Translations under genes and position numbers: made by a program
Shown here: in pieces, positions 25,101 to 36,253 of the stretch
Layout of the letters: each line of letters starts with the position of its first letter
How positions within the stretch are numbered: position 1 is the stretch's first letter
Source of the DNA: Nipponacmea schrenckii
Taxonomy: Eukaryota; Mollusca; Gastropoda; Lottiidae
Reading direction: 5' to 3'
DNA length: 64,000 bases
Assembly: GCA_030562195.1 (NCBI GenBank)
Contig: CM060200.1
Span: 30,543,023-30,607,022 of the forward strand
The notes under the pieces: generated by a model
Told to the model about the DNA's origin: nothing
The model's input: the letters and a program-made list of their open reading frames with translations, nothing else
Databases searched by the model: none

Positions 25101-28100
25101 TTTGACCATTGCTTATATCAAACAGTTTTTCACTTTTCTGGAGGCAGTACACAAAATCTTCATTAACAATCTACAAAAGATATCAAATTACATCTTAATA
25201 TGACTTGATTGTTTAATTAACCATTAATATGACCAATTTACCATACCGGTAAATATGCCACAGAACAACCACCTATGTGGATGCAGAATTCACAAAGTTG
25301 GAAGACTAAACTACCTAGATAACTAAACCTGCCACAATACATTTCATATTGAACCTCATATTCAAGAAATAATTTATGACAACTCTGATGGCTAATACAA
25401 AAGATAATCTCAAAAGAGAGACTTCCTTGCAATTTTTTGGTTTGTTTTTTTATTAATTTTTTAGACAGAGTGAATTGAAAGATTCATTGTAGAGTTATCT
25501 TAGTCTTAAAGGGATTGTAAAGAGGCTTTCTAAAAATGATTATATGAATTCGGGACACTGAGAGCATAAGCTAGCACCATTCCAATTTTCAATAAGATTA
25601 CACTAAAACTATTCATGAAGGTCTTAAGTGATACAAGCATATTTTGCAGTAAGCAAAACACTTAGTTTTAATGGAATTACAGGAACTACATATATCTTAT
25701 TGATTAGATGCAAGTGGTGTTTATTAATAGTATCAGTGTTCTAGATACACATACAAAATTTAGAAAACCTCTTTACAATCACTTTAATCAAGTAATCTTG
25801 AATATCCCAAAATACGGAATGAAAATGCAACCTTTTTACAATTTTTAGGTAGAACCCTACCTCTTCATGTGATCTAGATGAGATGACGTCCCCACTTGAT
25901 TTGTTTATCTTGTCAGTGATAACTTTTCTTTTCATTACTTTCTTTTTAATATAGTCATAACATATCACTTTACAGCCATCAACTTTATTTTCTTTATCCT
26001 AAACAAAAAAATTTAGTATATACATGTATTGTGAGAACCTTATAACTATTTACTTGTCAAGAGTTATTTAAGATCTGAAACAGCTGGAGGTTTGGATATT
26101 CAAAACTACCATCTGTTCGAATATATTTCACCCTTTCAAGAGTTGAGCCATATTACATATTGCCATAAGTGGCATGCAAGTCAGGTGAATGCAATACCTT
26201 ATGATAGAATTGAAGAATCAACTCTCATGATCCTTATAGTTATAAAACATGTATACATGCCAGAAATTTCTAAACAATCTATGTGGTTTATAGAGTGACT
26301 ATTAGATATTTTAAGGAATATTCAACAAGAATTTTCATATGTAAGTTGGAATTCCTTGAGATGCATAGAAACTTTTGAATATTTTTAGATATTGATCGAA
26401 TGAGTCAGATTTCATGAAGGTTTTTACCTCTGTTTTCCGGGCATACATAAGTTTCTTTCTTTTACTACTTCCATTGTCAGAGAAATGATCAAAAAAATAC
26501 TTCACCACAGACTCTGGTATCAAAACATACATCTCTTTCACCTTTAAATATATTATTACACAAAACATTTAAAGATATCACAAAAATAAACCCTAAAATA
26601 TCAAGCAACAGCACTGTAAAACTCTCCAAAAAAACTTAATTGTTTGCCGATGAAATATTATTCCAATTAAAGCCAAATAAGAACGTCAACAATTAATTAC
26701 CTTTTTTTGAAAAGTCTCCAATGATACACTACTATGCTGAAGGTATAGGGTGGATAATGTTACGAAGTAGTTTTCAATAGAAACAACTTTCTTCTGATAA
26801 AGTTCATCATCCTAAAATATATTTAAAAGAAATTTTTTTCTTCTGTGGAAAACAGTTGAAAAATATCATTAAAAATAAGCTAATTTTATGTCTCTATCAG
26901 AAATAAAAAGACACTGACAAAATACCTAACATGAGACAGAAAAGATTGAACTATCTTTGTGAAAAAACTTTTGTAGAAGTTTTGAGTTTTTATCAATGAA
27001 CAAAAAAAATCCTATTTTTTAATATATGTGACAATTTAATCAGCTTAAAGTAGCATGTTTTCTGTAAAAATATATACGAATATAGAAAAATTGACCATTT
27101 CTCATTTTAATCAAAGCTTACCCATAAATGAAGCTCAAAGTTGGTTTGTGATTCATCACTGACCACACAGAATACAAACTGTTGAACCCAAGATGATAAT
27201 TCCTCTGAACACTCAGCATTTTCTTGATCCAGAAAATAATTTAACAATTTCCTCTCTGTGTCTAATGTTATAATCTGGTGGTGTTTTCCTCTATGGAGCA
27301 GATTCTCATGTAAAATGTAACAGAATGTTTGAAAATCTGTTTTAAAGTCATTCTTAGCATTACCATTCATCTTGACAATTCAGTCTTTTACAAACAGCTA
27401 CATCCTAAGAGAAAAAAGAAATACATACCGGTACTTAAATATATTTATTAATTGAGCAAAATATTCAGTCCTGACTAAAAAGGGTATGTTGTTTCACCAT
27501 TGCTCATGTAACAGGACAATTAAATAAATGCAAGAGCCAGGTGAAGCCAAATGATGGACACTACAAGACAACATACAGAGATTTAGCTTGGTAAATAATT
27601 ATGAACAGAGTTTTAATGATAAGAATGTTTATCAAAATTGGAAACAAAACTTATAAAAAATACTCTTTAAATAGATTAGATATGAATGTCTAATTTGTTA
27701 CTTGTAATTTAGTCCACTTGCAAACGGTTAAAAACAATGTTCACAATGAGTTTTCATTGTATTGTCAGACAATTTGTGCGATTGAAATCAGGGTAGAACA
27801 TGAAAATACTCACAAAATGAATGGAATGAAACTAGCATTTATTTAAGTTGATCACTTTCGAATATCATAGAATTGCAATTTGTACTGTTTTTCAAAAGAT
27901 TAATTGTTTAATTCGTTACAATTTTGGAAGTTTTGGCCTATGATAGATGGTATTTTCAATTTCCTTGCCGATCGGTCTATATTATTGATAAATGAACATA
28001 ACTAGTTGTTGACCATAATGGAATAATTAGTTTGGATATGTTGTTCTTTTCATACATAGCAGTGAGGTCACAATTAAATAATTTAAACAAATATCTTGTC

Positions 28101-30433
28101 TACACTTTGCAGACCCACAACCGATAGCCCTATGAAGGACCACTTACGTGATAAATAGTCAACTTCCAATAATAATGAGTATATTGCCTATTACTATTGT
28201 CTAATATTATAGAACCTATGTAGGAATAGGGTAGGTTTCTAACCAATCTACTTTACTATTATTATACAGATAGCCCCAACTATATATTCGCCAACATTAG
28301 GAATGTTCACTTTAATGGCATGTCATAGAAGGATGTGGGAAACTAGTCATGCTAATAGTAATATTATTAAAAGTAACTTATACTTACAATTTGTCACGAT
28401 ATTTAAAAGTGCTGAATAAATTCATACACAAACAGGATTTAATTTACCAAAGACGGCCATGTTTATTCAGTGGCGCCACATATACTATAAAGTTATTTCC
28501 CCTTAATAAAGCTGGACTCCGCCAAAAGTTTCTCCATTATTATTTGTGCTTTCATTGAGTTCCTCTGTCAAAAAGTAATTCAATTTAAAAAAAAGTTTTA
28601 TGGTGCCGTAGTTCCTGAGTTATATTTTATAAATCGTTTCAATAACTTATATTTTCATCATCGGGTGGAATAAGGAAACATAAAAATATAACATTTAAGG
28701 TTAAAATAAAATATAATAACTGAATTTGGAGAAGAGAGGGACTAATAATTATAACAGGGGCCTTTAGGTTAATAATATTTTATCATTCAGGATGTGGCGA
28801 GGGTTTTTATGGTCCATTATGTGCATTTACCTGTGGTCAATGTGCTGACAATGGCACCTGTGATTATATAACTGGGAAATGTATGACAGGATGTGAAGCT
28901 GGATGGAAGGAACCGTTGTGCAATATGCGTAAGTATATTAAGGGTAGCCTTACCGTCATGCTAGGGTGGGGGGGGGGCGCACGTTAGCAAGGCATGTGTA
29001 TGTCTTGTGGTCTACGCCTCGGAACAAATTGAGCCAAATTTACAGTTTGAAACGGACAAAGAATAACGCAAGAAATTCACATTTTGAATCGCCACTATAC
29101 TGTTCAAACCATAGGCTTGGTGGGGCAGCACTCGGGGACATGTCTTCGGGCAAAGAAGAAAAAACTTTTTAATATGACAAGATGTAATTCACTGCTGGTG
29201 AATTAGATTTACGGTTGTATTATTGTACAATGTGCACTTTTATTCTTGCTAACTGTAATATAACTTACTTTTTTTCAGCTTGTTCAGATAACATGTATGG
29301 ACAAAACTGTTCCACCAAATGTGGAAATTGTTATAAAGGGGAACAGTGTGACCCCATCACTGGAGATTGTCCCAATGGTTGCTCGATGGGTTTTCGTGGA
29401 GATAATTGCAGTTTCGGTAAATGTTTGATCTGCACCTTGTATTCAAATGTTTATTTAACTTCAATCCTATAAACTTGATAGGAAACATACTATTAGCATG
29501 GTCATACTCGGGATTCCATGCATGTATCGCATTATTTATTCGACCTCTATGTAGAAAATGAAATGAATGGCGTTTTAGGCCCTACCCTTCTGCACCTTAT
29601 GGGCTAATGAAGACGGCTATGTAGAAGCATTTGGGATATAGATATCGGCATGCAGTGTATGAGAAGACAACCGACGTCTTTATAACACTTGAAATAATTC
29701 TTTCAGATAATACGGTTATGGTACTGCTAATCAGAGCTTTTATTATTGCCGGGTCCATTGCTGGGGGAATTTATGTTATAACTATGATTTTCTGTACAGT
29801 ATTGTGTGTTAGATCAAGGTAAGGCATTCTCGCATAATTTGTAACAAGTTAAACAAGGTAAAAATCAGATATTGCCTCTAATTCTTAATTTTTATTTTTT
29901 TAAGTCGATAGCGTATATCATATTATTTCATTTCCAGGAAAAGTAAAAAGCAAGAGATGTACTTGGATGATAGCCCACCATTTGAAGATGAACATCCAGT
30001 ACAAATGAGAAGAGGAACTGGACGAGAAGGACTTTTTATGACTCATTTGAACAGCTTGATGAATCTCGGGCAAACTCCACAAGGACAAAGACAAGTAAAT
30101 GAAGAGGCAACATTTAGACCAGTTTCAAGGGAAAATAACCATTATGCAGCTAGTGGACCTTCATGGAGAGACTCCGAATTTTCTGTTTTATCCGACAACA
30201 ATTACGTCAACATGAAATCTAGCGTAGGACCTCCAAGAACATCTGGGGGACTGATTTACGCCAATGGAATTTTAATTGATCAAAATTCAGTACCTCGGGG
30301 TAGCTATGGTGATATTTTGAACCAGTACGCCAATCTGAAGAAGGGTCCCAACTCTGAAAACGCTTCCGAAGATACCCCTCCTCCACCCTATTCAGATGCC
30401 ATCTATCAAAACTCTGACACAACTAACTTTTAA
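19192..30433 (+). CDS. Small single-pass membrane protein with two EGF-like repeats and a PPxY tail
   Basis: Five exons: 19192-19255, 28791-28928, 29279-29416, 29707-29818 and 29938-30433, giving 315 residues. Exon 1 codes for a signal peptide (MKLLLLCLVPFVFCGRTGA) and ends at a GTAAGT donor in phase 1. The two 138-nt exons are each one phase-1 EGF/MEGF-like repeat (about residues 22-67 and 68-113) with regularly spaced cysteines. Exon 4 codes for one transmembrane helix (about 117-147). The last exon is a cytoplasmic tail of ~165 residues with no known domain, ending near a PPPPYSDA motif (298-305), a WW-domain-binding PPxY candidate. The arrangement recalls MEGF/SREC-like receptors but is much shorter; the function is unknown. 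Exon 1 is 9.5 kb from exon 2. Matching phase and the need for a signal peptide support the link, but a transcript would be needed to prove it. Confidence 0.68.
19461..21503 (-). CDS. C2H2 zinc-finger exon B, 13 fingers; alternative 3' exon of the upstream locus or a separate gene
   Basis: A single open exon from an acceptor at 21503 (ttctatttctag before it) to the stop at 19461, 681 codons including the stop. If it is a separate gene, the first ATG is at 21458, giving 665 residues. Thirteen zinc fingers are seen in two blocks. Fingers 1-5 lie near the N terminus, and 6-10 and 11-13 lie after acidic or Ser-rich linkers. Fingers 7-10 end in Cys instead of the last His (C2HC type). An acidic/proline stretch (DDDDAPPPP) separates finger 10 from 11. 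It is a likely nuclear DNA-binding factor. The exon is open from its acceptor in phase 0, the same phase as every intron of the zinc-finger gene just upstream. It could therefore replace that gene's last exon. The target DNA is unknown. Confidence 0.83.
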   Translation of the reverse strand, partial: ARQGAKLDQANHENQMNHSSGDSMGYQENQIRNHNLPGYGNSNQIGDPETKRNTDGKGTPNGTLAKIPNSFECYICGRELKTRQTLAIHLKRHCSTTKHNCKVCNMTYKDIANLRQHVNIHKGVFPYKCTSCDKTFPSAKKRLAHTVSVHQPARFHCDRCKRDFKVSRNFKSHMRHHDNLKPFSCTQCTTRFNSIRSLLLHRTVHSDHLSKSTSAYSMSMIANSNNAKQKDAFTNSVQKLETKLTNCSSSYGRLLPNSATYDVQFLSIAEANKAILSGIPVKDMNLQYELDSDDKANLDLSVLASGGFQCEICLKSYTSHQNLKNHLRLHSELKLFTCLDCGQNFNWESGLIRHRRNNCGVRYQRKLKRAHATLSCNICNKQFKSYKGCQLHIKRCITKSDSGKSITKENKAALKCSRCQKTFESKKDVCDHRLLCSKLRSLKCSVCNKTYKSTKILALHSRLCQKDSKHSAKDTSHTNRENLDNRNLGSLVIGSNLNSGSVITEDDDDAPPPPVDPMESRTEEKDVSLHVDCHNSNIEYFCKFCDSSFVSETKLNNHVSSHNTKATFKCGECDQRFPTKNICLSHMKRRHQLCRYSCTICKRSFRCKRKLKNHLKTHGDCTTVTTTDTETLQTTTKSFRIEQDITRLSKSRSNATAKELFEAMQGNEQWTAEEFELEYS
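21504..22319. other. Region between the two zinc-finger exons; no coding seen
   Basis: AT-rich intron or intergenic sequence on the zinc-finger strand, with a poly-T run at 21919-21930. If the two zinc-finger exons are alternatives, this is intron; otherwise it is the 3' UTR of one gene and the 5' region of the next. Confidence 0.4.
22320..27370 (-). CDS. C2H2 zinc-finger protein A, 11 fingers, six coding exons
   Basis: Exons: 27370-27122, 26811-26701, 26541-26428, 25998-25861, 25170-24370 and 23753-22320, all joined at phase 0 with GT-AG introns, giving 948 residues. The ATG at 27370 is preceded by an in-frame TGA and, at about 27403, an acceptor-like ttctcttag, so a 5' UTR intron is likely. 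The first ~200 residues form a domain I do not recognise. It is not obviously BTB, ZAD or KRAB. Exon 5 adds a long low-complexity acidic region with a basic cluster (about 322-337, likely nuclear localisation). The last exon carries acidic and Ser-rich sequence, then eleven C2H2 fingers from about residue 630 to the end. Only the last two are joined by a classic HTGEKPY-like linker. It is a likely sequence-specific transcription factor. The locus lies inside intron 1 of the EGF-repeat gene, on the other strand. Confidence 0.87.
27371..28790. other. 5' side of the zinc-finger locus and rest of the EGF gene's intron 1
   Basis: Probably contains the non-coding first exon and promoter of zinc-finger gene A (minus strand) and the acceptor of EGF exon 2 at 28790. 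No other coding exon was found. Confidence 0.4.
29545..29625 (+). repeat. Short interspersed repeat with gcaccttatgggctaatgaa core
   Basis: Lies in intron 3 of the EGF gene. The stretch from aaatgaaatgaatgg through gcaccttatgggctaatgaa and gacgg recurs at about 40395-40465 on the same strand, and reverse-complemented and diverged at about 61195-61240. It is probably a fragment of one SINE-like family. Confidence 0.55.
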
Positions 30434-31110
30434 TTTGATAGCCCATCTGCGTCGATAAGGATGATATAAGCTCAACATTCCTTGTCTGCCGATCACGTTA
30501 AGCTTTATAATTATATAGTATGTATTAAGAAAAACACATTTTATTGACTTTAAGAAGATATTTTTATAGAGAAATATAATTTGCCAGACAAGATAATTTA
30601 CGCAGCTTTGAATTTAAATGAACATATTTGATAGAAGAGTAACAATCAACAGTATGAAATATTCAACATTCGGTTATAGGCTACATTTAGTTTGAACTTT
30701 ATAAGTTTTGTATCAACGTTAATTACGTTTTGGACTTTTGGCTCGCTATTGATGTAATTGGTTCTATTAATACAAGGTGTTTTTTAACGTATTACAAGGT
30801 ATGCTTCGACACACAAATTAATGTTCCCATTTCCTGTCCCTGACTATTTTAACGTTTAATAACAGATAAAGGAACGTCGCAAAACACAGCAAATGGTGAA
30901 TTGTTGACATAAAGTACCGTTACATGTAGTAGATTAAGGCAGATTTAACCCTTCCAGATACTTTAATAAGCTGAAATAAGTTCGTGTTACCGCTTGGATA
31001 TTTTGGTTTATTAACATAGTCGTGGGCATAAAGAGTCCACTGAACTACAGTATTGTAGTCGTGAGTTAACTTCAATAAAGCCATTTTGGTTTCGCAAAGC
31101 ACAATTCGAT
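30434..31110. other. 3' flank of the EGF-repeat gene
   Basis: Should include the 3' UTR. No other gene or repeat was recognised. Confidence 0.4.
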
Positions 31111-31288
31111 GACTTAACTGAATATGTTAAACGTTATCAAAAGGTGATAACGTAAACAGTGACTCTAAGGTTATAGCTTTGAACCCCACTTCGGTGTGTG
31201 ACTTAACTGAATATGTTAAACGTTATCAAAAGGTGCTAACGTAAACAGTGACTCTAAGGTATTAGCTTTGAACCCCACTTCGGTGTGT
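31111..31288 (+). repeat. Two-copy tandem duplication of an 89-bp unit
   Basis: Two nearly identical units (31111-31199 and 31200-31288) differ at a few positions. Each contains the inverted pair acgttatca...tgataacgt (a perfect 9-bp stem with a short loop in the first unit) and ends with gaaccccacttcggtgtgt. Confidence 0.88.
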
Positions 31289-31543
31289 TGACGGTTAATG
31301 GACGTTTAGGAAAATCGGAAACTTGTTATATCAATCGAAACATCCAATTATTTTGCCTCAAAAACTTGTCGCACGTTTAGTCGTTAAATCTGTTCACGAT
31401 GACTAAAAACTAAAACCACAATACAGGAGTTTCGCATTTCACTTTCTGGACTTAGGACTGAATTGTGGATTATCCGAGCTAGAGATTTAGTTAAATCCGC
31501 ACAATCGTCCTGTAACACTTGCAAATAATAAATAATAATAATA

Positions 31544-31625
31544 TTAAAACACTAAGATATATGGATATACTACTTCTGCATTTATAAATGCAGAAGTGGT
31601 ATATCCATATATCTTAGTGTTTTAA
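31544..31625. repeat. 82-nt near-perfect palindrome
   Basis: The sequence is its own reverse complement about a centre at 31584/31585, with one mismatched pair in each 41-nt arm. It can form a long hairpin on either strand. It may be a minimal MITE; no target duplication was recognised. Confidence 0.85.
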
Positions 31626-31803
31626 TGTATCTCTTCCTATTTCTATATGCGTCTTATAAACAATAATAATAATAGTTTATTCCTACTCAATGTAGCCTTC
31701 TCATAAATTAAACGTTTACATTAATTAAATAATATTTATTATGAAGTACACTTAAAGTTGATAATTTGATTCATATTTGTAAAGATCTGAAAATAAGAAC
31801 AAT

Positions 31804-31980
31804 GTATTGGGATGAGATCCCTAGACCGATGCATTCTCTGTTATAGAAGGGAAGTTCCAACTAAAGTTAATCATCAAAATTCTTTATTATAGTATAATCT
31901 TCAAAATGGATAAAAAACTTGAGTTGGAACTTCCCTTCTATAACAGAGAATGCATCGGTCTAGGGATCTCATCCCAATAC
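31804..31980. repeat. 58-bp perfect inverted repeat with a 61-nt spacer
   Basis: Arms at 31804-31861 and 31923-31980 are exact reverse complements (outer end gtattgggatgagatcccta). It lies 0.3 kb beyond the 3' end of the BEL/Pao coding region. A transcript would fold into a strong stem-loop. Confidence 0.88.
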
Positions 31981-32307
31981 AGTAAAACTTTTCCTTTTGA
32001 ATTCGGTTTTGACTGAGTAAATTTTGTAAAAAGGACCTATTTGAACAATGGCATTGGTGGAACTGACTTTTAGATGGCATCATTCCTTCTAAACTAGGTC
32101 AAGAATGCTTATTCCTGAATAGTGGAACATATAGACAAAGAAAACATGGTTGTGCCCCTTGTATTTAAAAATACTACTTAACTTACATAATATGAACATG
32201 TAAATAAACATTGTTTAGAAAAATACTTAATCTGGTGAATACTAATAATACTAACTAACTGTTCATTACAATACTATAACAAAACATTCTCACTGTTAAA
32301 TTAGGGC

Positions 32308-33654
32308 TCAATACAAAATACTTCGCTTAACTATGGAATCTTTTGCTCCATTGTACATTGCTGCTTTTTCTCCAACTTTGTAGGTCTTATAAGTAAGAGT
32401 TACTTGTCGTACCTTACCATATGCACCAGGAAAAACCTCTTTAATCAATCCAAGTCGATACTCTGCACGAAGTGTGTTGTTATCTGCTACAATTACGACA
32501 TCGCCAGGTCGTAAGTTTCGAACAGATGTAGACCATTTTTGACGAATGACAAGAGTTGGAGCGTACAATTGGATCCATTTTTTCCAAAATTGTCCTGTAA
32601 CGTCTTGTAGTAAACGATATCGGGAATGGATGGAGCCTTGAGGTTGCCAACCTCCTGGATTTTTGGCAGTGGCTCTACCTAGTAAAAGAGTGTTTGGTGT
32701 TAGTACATTGATGTCATCATCTTCACTGAGTGTAGCACCAATTGGTCTTTCATTAAGTAAATTTGATACTTCAGTGCACACTGTCAGAAATTCTGGCACT
32801 GAAAGGCGTTGATTATGCACTGCAAAGTTTATAGCCCTTTTTGCACTTTTGACAAGGGATTCCACAGCTCCCTGATGCCAAGGGCTGTCTGCAGGTCCAA
32901 AATTCCATCTTAAACCCTTCTCAGCACTACTTGTTAACAATGAACTTTTTTCCATGGTTGTCCAGGCTTCTTTCAACTCATTTTCAGCTCCTATAAGTTG
33001 AGTTCCTGGATCACTGTATATGGTCTCTGGCCATCCATGTATACTTGCAAATCTGTTTAGTGCCAGTATAAATGAACTAGTATCATATCCATATACAGCT
33101 TCAATGTGCACAGCTCTCATAGTTAAGTCTGTGAAAATGACTCCATAAGCTTTTCCAGTTGTGCGCTTTTGAACTTCACCTCGAACTGAGTAGGGTCCAA
33201 ACAAATCAAGCATGACATGGTTGAATGGAGTGGACGGTTTCAAACGTGCTTCTGGTAAAAGACCCATTTCTTGTTGGAGGAGAATGGGTTCTCTTAACTT
33301 GCAAAGTTGACAACTACTTTTTGCACTTCTGGCAGGTTTATCTCCATGGGGGACCCAAAAATGCTGTCTAAACAGAGCCAGAGTTGCAGTTCTGCCTCGA
33401 TGACCGGACTCATGAGCACGCTAAATGAATAGTTTGGTACCATGATGACTTTTAGGCAATAACTTCTGAAGTTCAGAATCAGCTGTCATAGCATTAAACT
33501 TCTGCATGCGTTGTCCTACAACCCATATCCCGTCCGGACCTTTTACTTGGTTGAGCCTTGAATACCGTCCTCCAATTCCTGACTTGTAATTGACTTTTTG
33601 CAATTCTTCTTCAATAGTGCTTTGTATGTCCTTGACTATGAAATTCTCTGCTTT
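32308..33654 (-). pseudogene. BEL/Pao integrase and C-terminal domain
   Basis: Same frame as the RT piece, broken by a stop at 33421-33423. It shows a HHCC zinc-binding N terminus spanning that stop. The catalytic core follows, with Asp in LDLFGP, Asp in YSDPGTQLIG and Glu in WHQGAVESLVK. Last comes the LRPGDVVIVADN type C-terminal domain common in BEL/Pao elements. Confidence 0.88.
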
Positions 33655-35112
33655 TCATAAGTCTTCTGGTGTAACTCTACACTGTTGACCACCTTTAAAA
33701 GACTTGTGTTTAACAACATTCTGCAGTCTTGCTATAATCCATATAATAGTGGTTATTGAGCTATAACGATAATAGTCAATGAAATGGTTATGAGCATGTG
33801 TGGCTGCTGTTCTACAAACTTTCCTTTCTCCTGGTAGTGGGACATCTTGCTGCAAACCAAATTTTAATCCCCATTCTTTTTCCGGTTTATACAGAATGGA
33901 TGGACCATTCCACCATTCGGACTCATTTCCCAACTGTTTTGGTGTACGACCCCTGGTTAACCAATCTGCTACGTTGTTGTTACCTGAGATCCAGGCCCAA
34001 TTTTTCATATCACCATTGGATGCAGCTTGGATTTCACCTATTCTTACCCCCTCATAAACTTTGAATCTGGTGCTGGTTTTGTTGAACATATTCAAGACAG
34101 TTTCGGAGTCAACAAGATGAAGTATCCTTTCAAAGTTAAATCGCATCTCCTTTTGTAAAATTATGCCGGCTCTCTTTGAAAGGACTGCACCATTCAATTC
34201 CATTTGGGGAGTTGACAATCTGTTGATTGGAGCAATTCTACATTTGGCCATTATCAACCTTAACCAGTGTCTGCCATCTTGTAATTTCCACATGATATAT
34301 GCTGCAAATCCATATGCAACATTATTACCATCACTCAATATGATAAGAGAAGGTTGACCAACTGCATCTAATGGACGTAGACATCTTTGGAAACTTATCT
34401 GTTCTATTTCAAACATTGTTTTAAAGAAATTTACCCATTTCACCCGTAAATTTTCCGGAAGTTGTTCATCCCATCCAAGTTTTAATTCCCAGGTTTCTCT
34501 AAGATACACTTTAGCTAGAAGGGTGAATGGACTAAGTAATCCCAGGGGGTCATATATTACCATGACTTGTTCCAATACCATACGTCTGGTTAGAATAACT
34601 GGGATATCCATTGGTAGGTTAACTTCTTGTAGGTTAGGCCCAGAGCGTTGTCCCTTCTTCTTCTTAGAGAAATTGAGAGTTACTTGGAATATCATGACAT
34701 CTGGTACTGGGTTCCAACCAAGACCGAGTACACGAAGATTGTCTTCTGTGCCTTTAAGTAACATTGTGACTTCTTTGGGATTTGAAGACTCTGATGGATC
34801 TGCGGTTACGTGTACACCAGACTCTCCACTAAATTGCCAACATTTGATTTTGAAACCACCTTTGTTGAGCATCCTCTCTGCCTCAGATGTAACTTCTTGA
34901 GCATCAGATAAATTGTAGAACGAATCGATCAGATCATCTACGTAACTGGACTTCTTAAGTAATTCAGCAGCTCTTTTACTTTCATTATGAAACATGTCAG
35001 CGGTTTTGTAGATTGCCTCTGTACTAATCGCTGGGGCGGCTGTGTCTCCCATGTTGACTCGTTCAATGACATAAACATCAGGTTTTCTGTTTGCTTCTAG
35101 ATCTCTCCACAA
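33655..35112 (-). pseudogene. BEL/Pao reverse transcriptase (YVDD) and RNase H region
   Basis: 486 codons. RT motif LWRDLE opens the piece and the catalytic YVDD box lies about 57 residues in. Pao-type segments follow (VLGLGWNP, YDPLGLLSPF) and then the RNase H-like region (LIILSDGNNVAYGFAAY, TPQMELNGAVL). A stop at 33655-33657 interrupts the frame, which otherwise continues into the integrase. Confidence 0.87.
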
Positions 35113-36253
35113 GAAACGATGACAATGTTGTTCAAGCTCCTAAATAGATGGAGTTGAACATTTTCTTGATATCTCCTACTACTGCAACCTGCTCTTCTCT
35201 CTATCTCAATAGTAACCCTACCAAGTTGTTAAGGTACGCATCTGGACCTTTGGCAAGACAGCTGTTAAGGGAGATTCCTTGGTAGACTTGGCTGGAATTG
35301 AAGACAATTCTTACAGGAGTAGACTGGGACTTGGGGTTCGAAACTGCCAAATGACTTATATAGAATAGGGGAGCTTTCCACGATTCTGCCTCCGTCACTG
35401 ATAATTTTCTTGCCACCTGACGGTCAACCATATCCTGTATCTGTAGCTTATAAGTGTCAGCCCATTGCCTGTCTTTACTTAAGGTACGTTCTGTATTCAT
35501 AAGGGTGCTGTAAGCTGCCTTGTAATTATTTGGCAAAATACTTCTATCCTCATCATAACGGAGATTATCTTGAATCATCCTCAGCTCCTGTTCTTCTTTG
35601 AAGGAGTATGTGTGACCAACTGTTGGACATTTTCCGCAACGACATGCACCACAACGTGGAGTTGTACCAGTGCATAACTCTTCATCTTTGATAAATGTGT
35701 CAACATCCTTGTCACCGTTCTTGTTGTAAAAAGTGTTGACAGCATTCACAGAACTAAAATTGTATGGTCCATCTGAGGATTGCTCTGTACTTGTTGATGC
35801 ATACACTGCTGGTTGACTTGGTGACACAAACTCATAGTGGGAATACAGATGATGTGTGGAATGATTCGTTAGGATCTTACTGTCATGTACTGTTTTGGCT
35901 AAGATGCAGTCTAATGTGGTATCTTCCGTGAGCTTTGAATGGGTTCCTTGTAGGCAAACACAAAATTCTCCAAACATGATACTGAGGTGTTCACCAGCCT
36001 TTGCAACTTCAGTCTTTGGATGCAATCCAAAATAGTCACAGCCAAGCAGAATATCCACTGTGTTGGATTGTCGTTGAAGAAGATTCACATTATAGTCTGG
36101 AAACAATTCGCTCAGAACAGAAGTGTCCAGCTTGGAAACATTGCCTGTTATGTTCTCCATACCAAAGGCAACTACTCTGACTTTCTTTCCACTTTGCGTC
36201 TGTAACCAAATCTCATATTGCCGAGTGTTATATGACTTTTGTATGTTTCCCAT
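35113..36253 (-). pseudogene. BEL/Pao protease end and N-terminal reverse transcriptase
   Basis: An open piece from 36253 to 35201 contains the protease end (DILLGCDYFGLHP), a Cys-rich spacer and the RT start, including VRIVFNSS. After a stop at 35201 the same frame continues into a GDIKKMF segment with the first RT catalytic Asp. A frameshift near 35130 follows. Confidence 0.82.

Noticed and set aside
31901..32083. 60-codon minus-strand frame
   Set aside because: Runs through the right arm of the 58-bp inverted repeat; no protein similarity.
33798..34900. Plus-strand open frames opposite the BEL/Pao pol
   Set aside because: Antisense shadows of the RT/RNase H frame with no similarity or codon bias.
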